From Mesorhizobium sp. Root554 (lineage in GTDB: Bacteria; Pseudomonadota; Alphaproteobacteria; Rhizobiales; Rhizobiaceae), in assembly GCF_001427025.1 (NCBI RefSeq), contig NZ_LMGA01000001.1, positions 642,661-706,660 of the forward strand: a DNA stretch of 64,000 nucleotides, read 5' to 3'. The position numbers were made by a program, and so were the translations under genes. The notes beneath the pieces were generated by a model. The model made no database searches, was not told where the DNA came from, and worked only from the letters and a program-made list of their open reading frames with translations. Positions 61,753 through 64,000 of the stretch are shown piece after piece. Every line of letters starts with the position of its first letter. Position 1 is the first letter of the stretch.

Positions 61753-63201
61753 ATGTCGAAAAGCCCCGTCCGCTCCATTGAAGAGCCCGCCCGTTCCATC
61801 CCCGTCTCGGCCGAGTACGACGTGCTCGTCGTCGGCGGCGGCCCGTCCGGCCTGACCGCAGCGCTCGCGGCTTCGGAAGACGGCTTGCGGGTCGGGCTGA
61901 TTGAAAGCCGCAGCTTCGTCGGCGGCAACATGACCATCGGTCTGCCGGTCCTCGGCTTCCTCGGCCAGAAGGGCAACCAGATCATCGACGGGCTGCCGGA
62001 GAAGTTCATCCAGCGCCTGCGCAAGGAGCGCGACGGCGCCAGCGAACACCGGCCGTGTCCGCTGCATATGGGCATCACCCTGGTCGAGCCGGAGGCGGTC
62101 AAGACCGTGGCGCTGGAGATGCTTACGGAAGCCGGCGTCGACGTGGTCTTCTACACCTTCTTCGCCGGCGTCGTCATGGATGGCGACACCATTCGCGGCG
62201 TCATCACCGAGAGCAAGAGCGGTCGTACGGCGACCCTTGCCAAGGTCGTGATCGACTGCACCGGCGACGCCGATGTCGCTTACCAGGCAGGGGTGCCGAC
62301 AGAAAAGGGCAACGCCAATGGCGGCATGCAGCCGCCGACGCTGATGTTCTGCATGGCCGGCGTCGACACCGACAAGCTGCGCCTCAGCATCGCCAATTCA
62401 CCGCCTGCGGCCCGCACCTACCTGACGGATTTCATCCCCGCCGAATATTTCGGCCAGAACCACCAGTTCATCGTCGTCGGCCTGCGCGAACTCGTCATCA
62501 AGGCCCAGGAAGAACGCGGCCTCAAGATCCCCAACGAGCGCACGATCATCATCACCGGGCTGAAAAAGGGCGAGGTCTGGATCAACATGACGCGCGTCAA
62601 GGGCACCGATGGCACCGATGCGCGCAGCCTGACCAATGGCGAGATCGAGGGCCGGCAGCAGATCGACGACATTGTCACCTACCTCATCAACTACGTTCCT
62701 GGTTTCGAAGCCTCCTATTTCACCAAGACGGCGCCGTTCATCGGCATCCGCGAAACCCGGCGTATCGTCGGCCAGTATGTGATGACGCAGGAAGACGTGC
62801 TCGCCTGCACGCATTTCGACGACGCCATTGCCGTGGCGAGCTATCCGATCGACATCCATCGTCCCGCCGACGACGGCTGCACGCTGATCTGGTGCGGCGA
62901 CTGCTACGATATCCCTTACCGCTCGCTGGTGCCGCAGAAGGTCAGCAATCTTCTGGTTGCGGGCCGCAGCATCTCGGCCACGCACGAGGCGATGGGCGCC
63001 ATCCGCGTCATGGCCACCTGCATGGCGATGGGCGAGGCGGCCGGGCGTGCAGCCAAGATATCGATTCGCGGCAATCGCGCGCCGGCCGACATCGACGTCG
63101 AGGAATTGCGCCGCCAGCAGCTCGAACGCGGCGTGTACCTTCGCAATCCTGACGGCACCCGCGCCACGCCAAACGGCCGGCCCGCAAAGCAGGCCGCCTG
63201 A
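61753..63201 (+). CDS. FAD-dependent oxidoreductase (FAD_oxidored type)
   Basis: 482 aa. YDVLVVGGGPSGLTAALAASEDGLRVGLIE (about 22-52) is the FAD-binding GxGxxG and following acidic residue; SRSFVGGNMTIGLPVLGF is the family's second motif; the C-terminal LLVAGRSISATHEAMGAIRVMATCMAMGEAAG is the usual FAD-adenine loop. The reaction is unknown. Its place between a sugar-binding protein and an FGGY kinase suggests it oxidises an intermediate or substrate of the same pathway. No signal peptide. A hairpin and the kinase follow. Confidence 0.85.
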   Translation: MSKSPVRSIEEPARSIPVSAEYDVLVVGGGPSGLTAALAASEDGLRVGLIESRSFVGGNMTIGLPVLGFLGQKGNQIIDGLPEKFIQRLRKERDGASEHRPCPLHMGITLVEPEAVKTVALEMLTEAGVDVVFYTFFAGVVMDGDTIRGVITESKSGRTATLAKVVIDCTGDADVAYQAGVPTEKGNANGGMQPPTLMFCMAGVDTDKLRLSIANSPPAARTYLTDFIPAEYFGQNHQFIVVGLRELVIKAQEERGLKIPNERTIIITGLKKGEVWINMTRVKGTDGTDARSLTNGEIEGRQQIDDIVTYLINYVPGFEASYFTKTAPFIGIRETRRIVGQYVMTQEDVLACTHFDDAIAVASYPIDIHRPADDGCTLIWCGDCYDIPYRSLVPQKVSNLLVAGRSISATHEAMGAIRVMATCMAMGEAAGRAAKISIRGNRAPADIDVEELRRQQLERGVYLRNPDGTRATPNGRPAKQAA

Positions 63202-63207
63202 ACTTTT

Positions 63208-63230
63208 GCCCGGCCGCACGGCGGCCGGGC
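63208..63230 (+). promoter_or_regulatory. Intercistronic hairpin before the FGGY kinase gene
   Basis: A perfect ten-bp stem (GCCCGGCCGC with GCGGCCGGGC) and three-base loop ACG, seven bases after the FAD enzyme stop and 20 before the kinase start. Lacks a T run. Probably an mRNA-stabilising hairpin rather than a terminator. Confidence 0.55.
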
Positions 63231-63250
63231 GCTTATCGGACTGAAAGAAG

Positions 63251-64000
63251 ATGGCCAGTTATTTTCTCGGCATGGATGTCGGGACGGGCAGCGCCCGTGC
63301 CGGCATATTCGACGGCGCAGGCACGATGGTGTCGAGCGCCAAGCGTGACATCCTGCTTTTCCAGGATGCTCCGGACATCGCCGAGCAGTCCAGCCATGAC
63401 ATCTGGCAGGCGGTCTGCGCCAGCGTGAAGGAGGCGGTCAAAAGCGCCGGGCTTGCCGCGGCGGACATCGCCGGCATCGGCTTCGATGCGACATGCTCGC
63501 TGGTGGCGCTGGGGCAGGGCGGCACGCCGTTGCCCGTCGGGCCGCACGGCGACGGCAACCGTGACATCATCGTCTGGATGGACCACCGTGCACTCGACCA
63601 GACGCGCCGCATAAACGCCACCGGCCATCCTGTGCTGAAGTATGTCGGCGGCACCATCTCGCCGGAAATGGAGACGCCGAAGCTTCTGTGGCTGAAGGAG
63701 AATTTGCCGGCGACCTATGACGCCGCCTGGCAGTTCTTCGACCTCGCGGATTTCCTCACCTGGCGCGCAACCGGCAGCCTTGCCCGTTCGGTCTGCACCG
63801 TCACCTGCAAATGGACCTATCTGGCGCACGAGCAGCGCTGGGACGAAAGCTATTTCCGCCAGATGGGCCTCGGCGATTTGGCGGATCAGCAGTTTGCCCG
63901 CATCGGCACGGACATCGTTCCCGCTGGCGAACCGCTGGGCAGCGGGTTGACCGAGCAGGCCGCATCCGAGCTCGGCCTGCGCCCCGGAACGCCGGTTGGC
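63251..64000 (+). CDS. FGGY-family pentulose kinase (D-ribulokinase-like), N-terminal part
   Basis: 250 codons, open to the window edge. YFLGMDVGTGSARAGIFD is the phosphate-1 motif of FGGY kinases, IGFDATCSLVAL and IIVWMDHRALDQT hold the substrate-binding Asp/Trp, and FDLADFLTWRATGS and CTVTCKWTYL the adjoining loop. The pattern resembles FGGY pentulose kinases (ribulokinase type). It would phosphorylate the pentulose made by the SDR. The C-terminal ATP domain lies outside. GAAAGAAG precedes the ATG. Confidence 0.9.
   Translation, partial: MASYFLGMDVGTGSARAGIFDGAGTMVSSAKRDILLFQDAPDIAEQSSHDIWQAVCASVKEAVKSAGLAAADIAGIGFDATCSLVALGQGGTPLPVGPHGDGNRDIIVWMDHRALDQTRRINATGHPVLKYVGGTISPEMETPKLLWLKENLPATYDAAWQFFDLADFLTWRATGSLARSVCTVTCKWTYLAHEQRWDESYFRQMGLGDLADQQFARIGTDIVPAGEPLGSGLTEQAASELGLRPGTPVG

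Overview
This is a high-GC chromosomal window with the gene content and order of an alphaproteobacterium in the order Hyphomicrobiales (Rhizobiales), probably Mesorhizobium or a close relative. The evidence is DUF982, BA14K, NDUFA12 and DUF2155 genes, an aroQ-accB-accC-aat cluster, an RNase E whose S1 domain carries a long acidic insertion, RIME-like palindromic repeats, and frequent TTG/GTG starts. Genus is inferred; no rRNA is present. Most of the window looks like stable core chromosome. I see no prophage, insertion sequence, integron or CRISPR array.

Layout. 1-4.3 kb: partial universal stress protein, CinA-like protein, WrbA, small rhizobial proteins, an old-yellow-enzyme oxidoreductase and tRNA-Leu(TAA). 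4.2-10.9 kb: a minus-strand block encoding a DctB/DctD-type sigma-54 two-component system followed by a tripartite tricarboxylate transporter (tctCBA), with a candidate enhancer palindrome between them and a RIME-like repeat inside the operon. 11-17.5 kb: adenine deaminase, two tandem DUF900 lipoprotein hydrolases, threonine deaminase, DUF1697. 17.5-28.7 kb: small housekeeping and stress genes (gloA, double cold-shock-domain protein, DUF192, cysE, gamma carbonic anhydrase, a transglutaminase-like peptidase, tandem PilZ, PAS_5, rhomboid, CBS, YjhX-like), plus a candidate small RNA near 26.9 kb. 28.9-42 kb: gatB, panBC, NDUFA12, DUF2155, aat-accC-accB-aroQ, a DsbA-like protein, an M48-TPR protease, an aminotransferase and glutaminase. 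42-55 kb: rne, the envelope genes amiC and mrcA, prfB with its programmed +1 frameshift, an OmpA lipoprotein, a DEAD-box helicase, NAD kinase and tRNA-Thr(TGT).

55.3-56.5 kb holds a small secreted-protein island: a BA14K protein and a His/Lys/Tyr-rich repeat protein whose 5' leaders are related and share a hairpin. 56.6-64 kb is a catabolic locus: an SDR most like ribitol 2-dehydrogenase, a LacI-family regulator, two ABC permeases, a sugar-binding protein, an FAD-dependent oxidoreductase and an FGGY pentulose kinase that runs off the window. Two near-identical 29-bp palindromes, one before the SDR and one before lacI, are strong candidate operators. The inferred logic is import of a polyol, oxidation to a pentulose, phosphorylation, and repression by the LacI protein. 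The transporter ATPase is not in the window.

The least explained signals are the candidate sRNA (26868-26982), the paired leaders (55624-55702 and 56155-56232), the tctC palindrome with the GAFPGA variant in its regulator, and the FAD enzyme inside the polyol operon.
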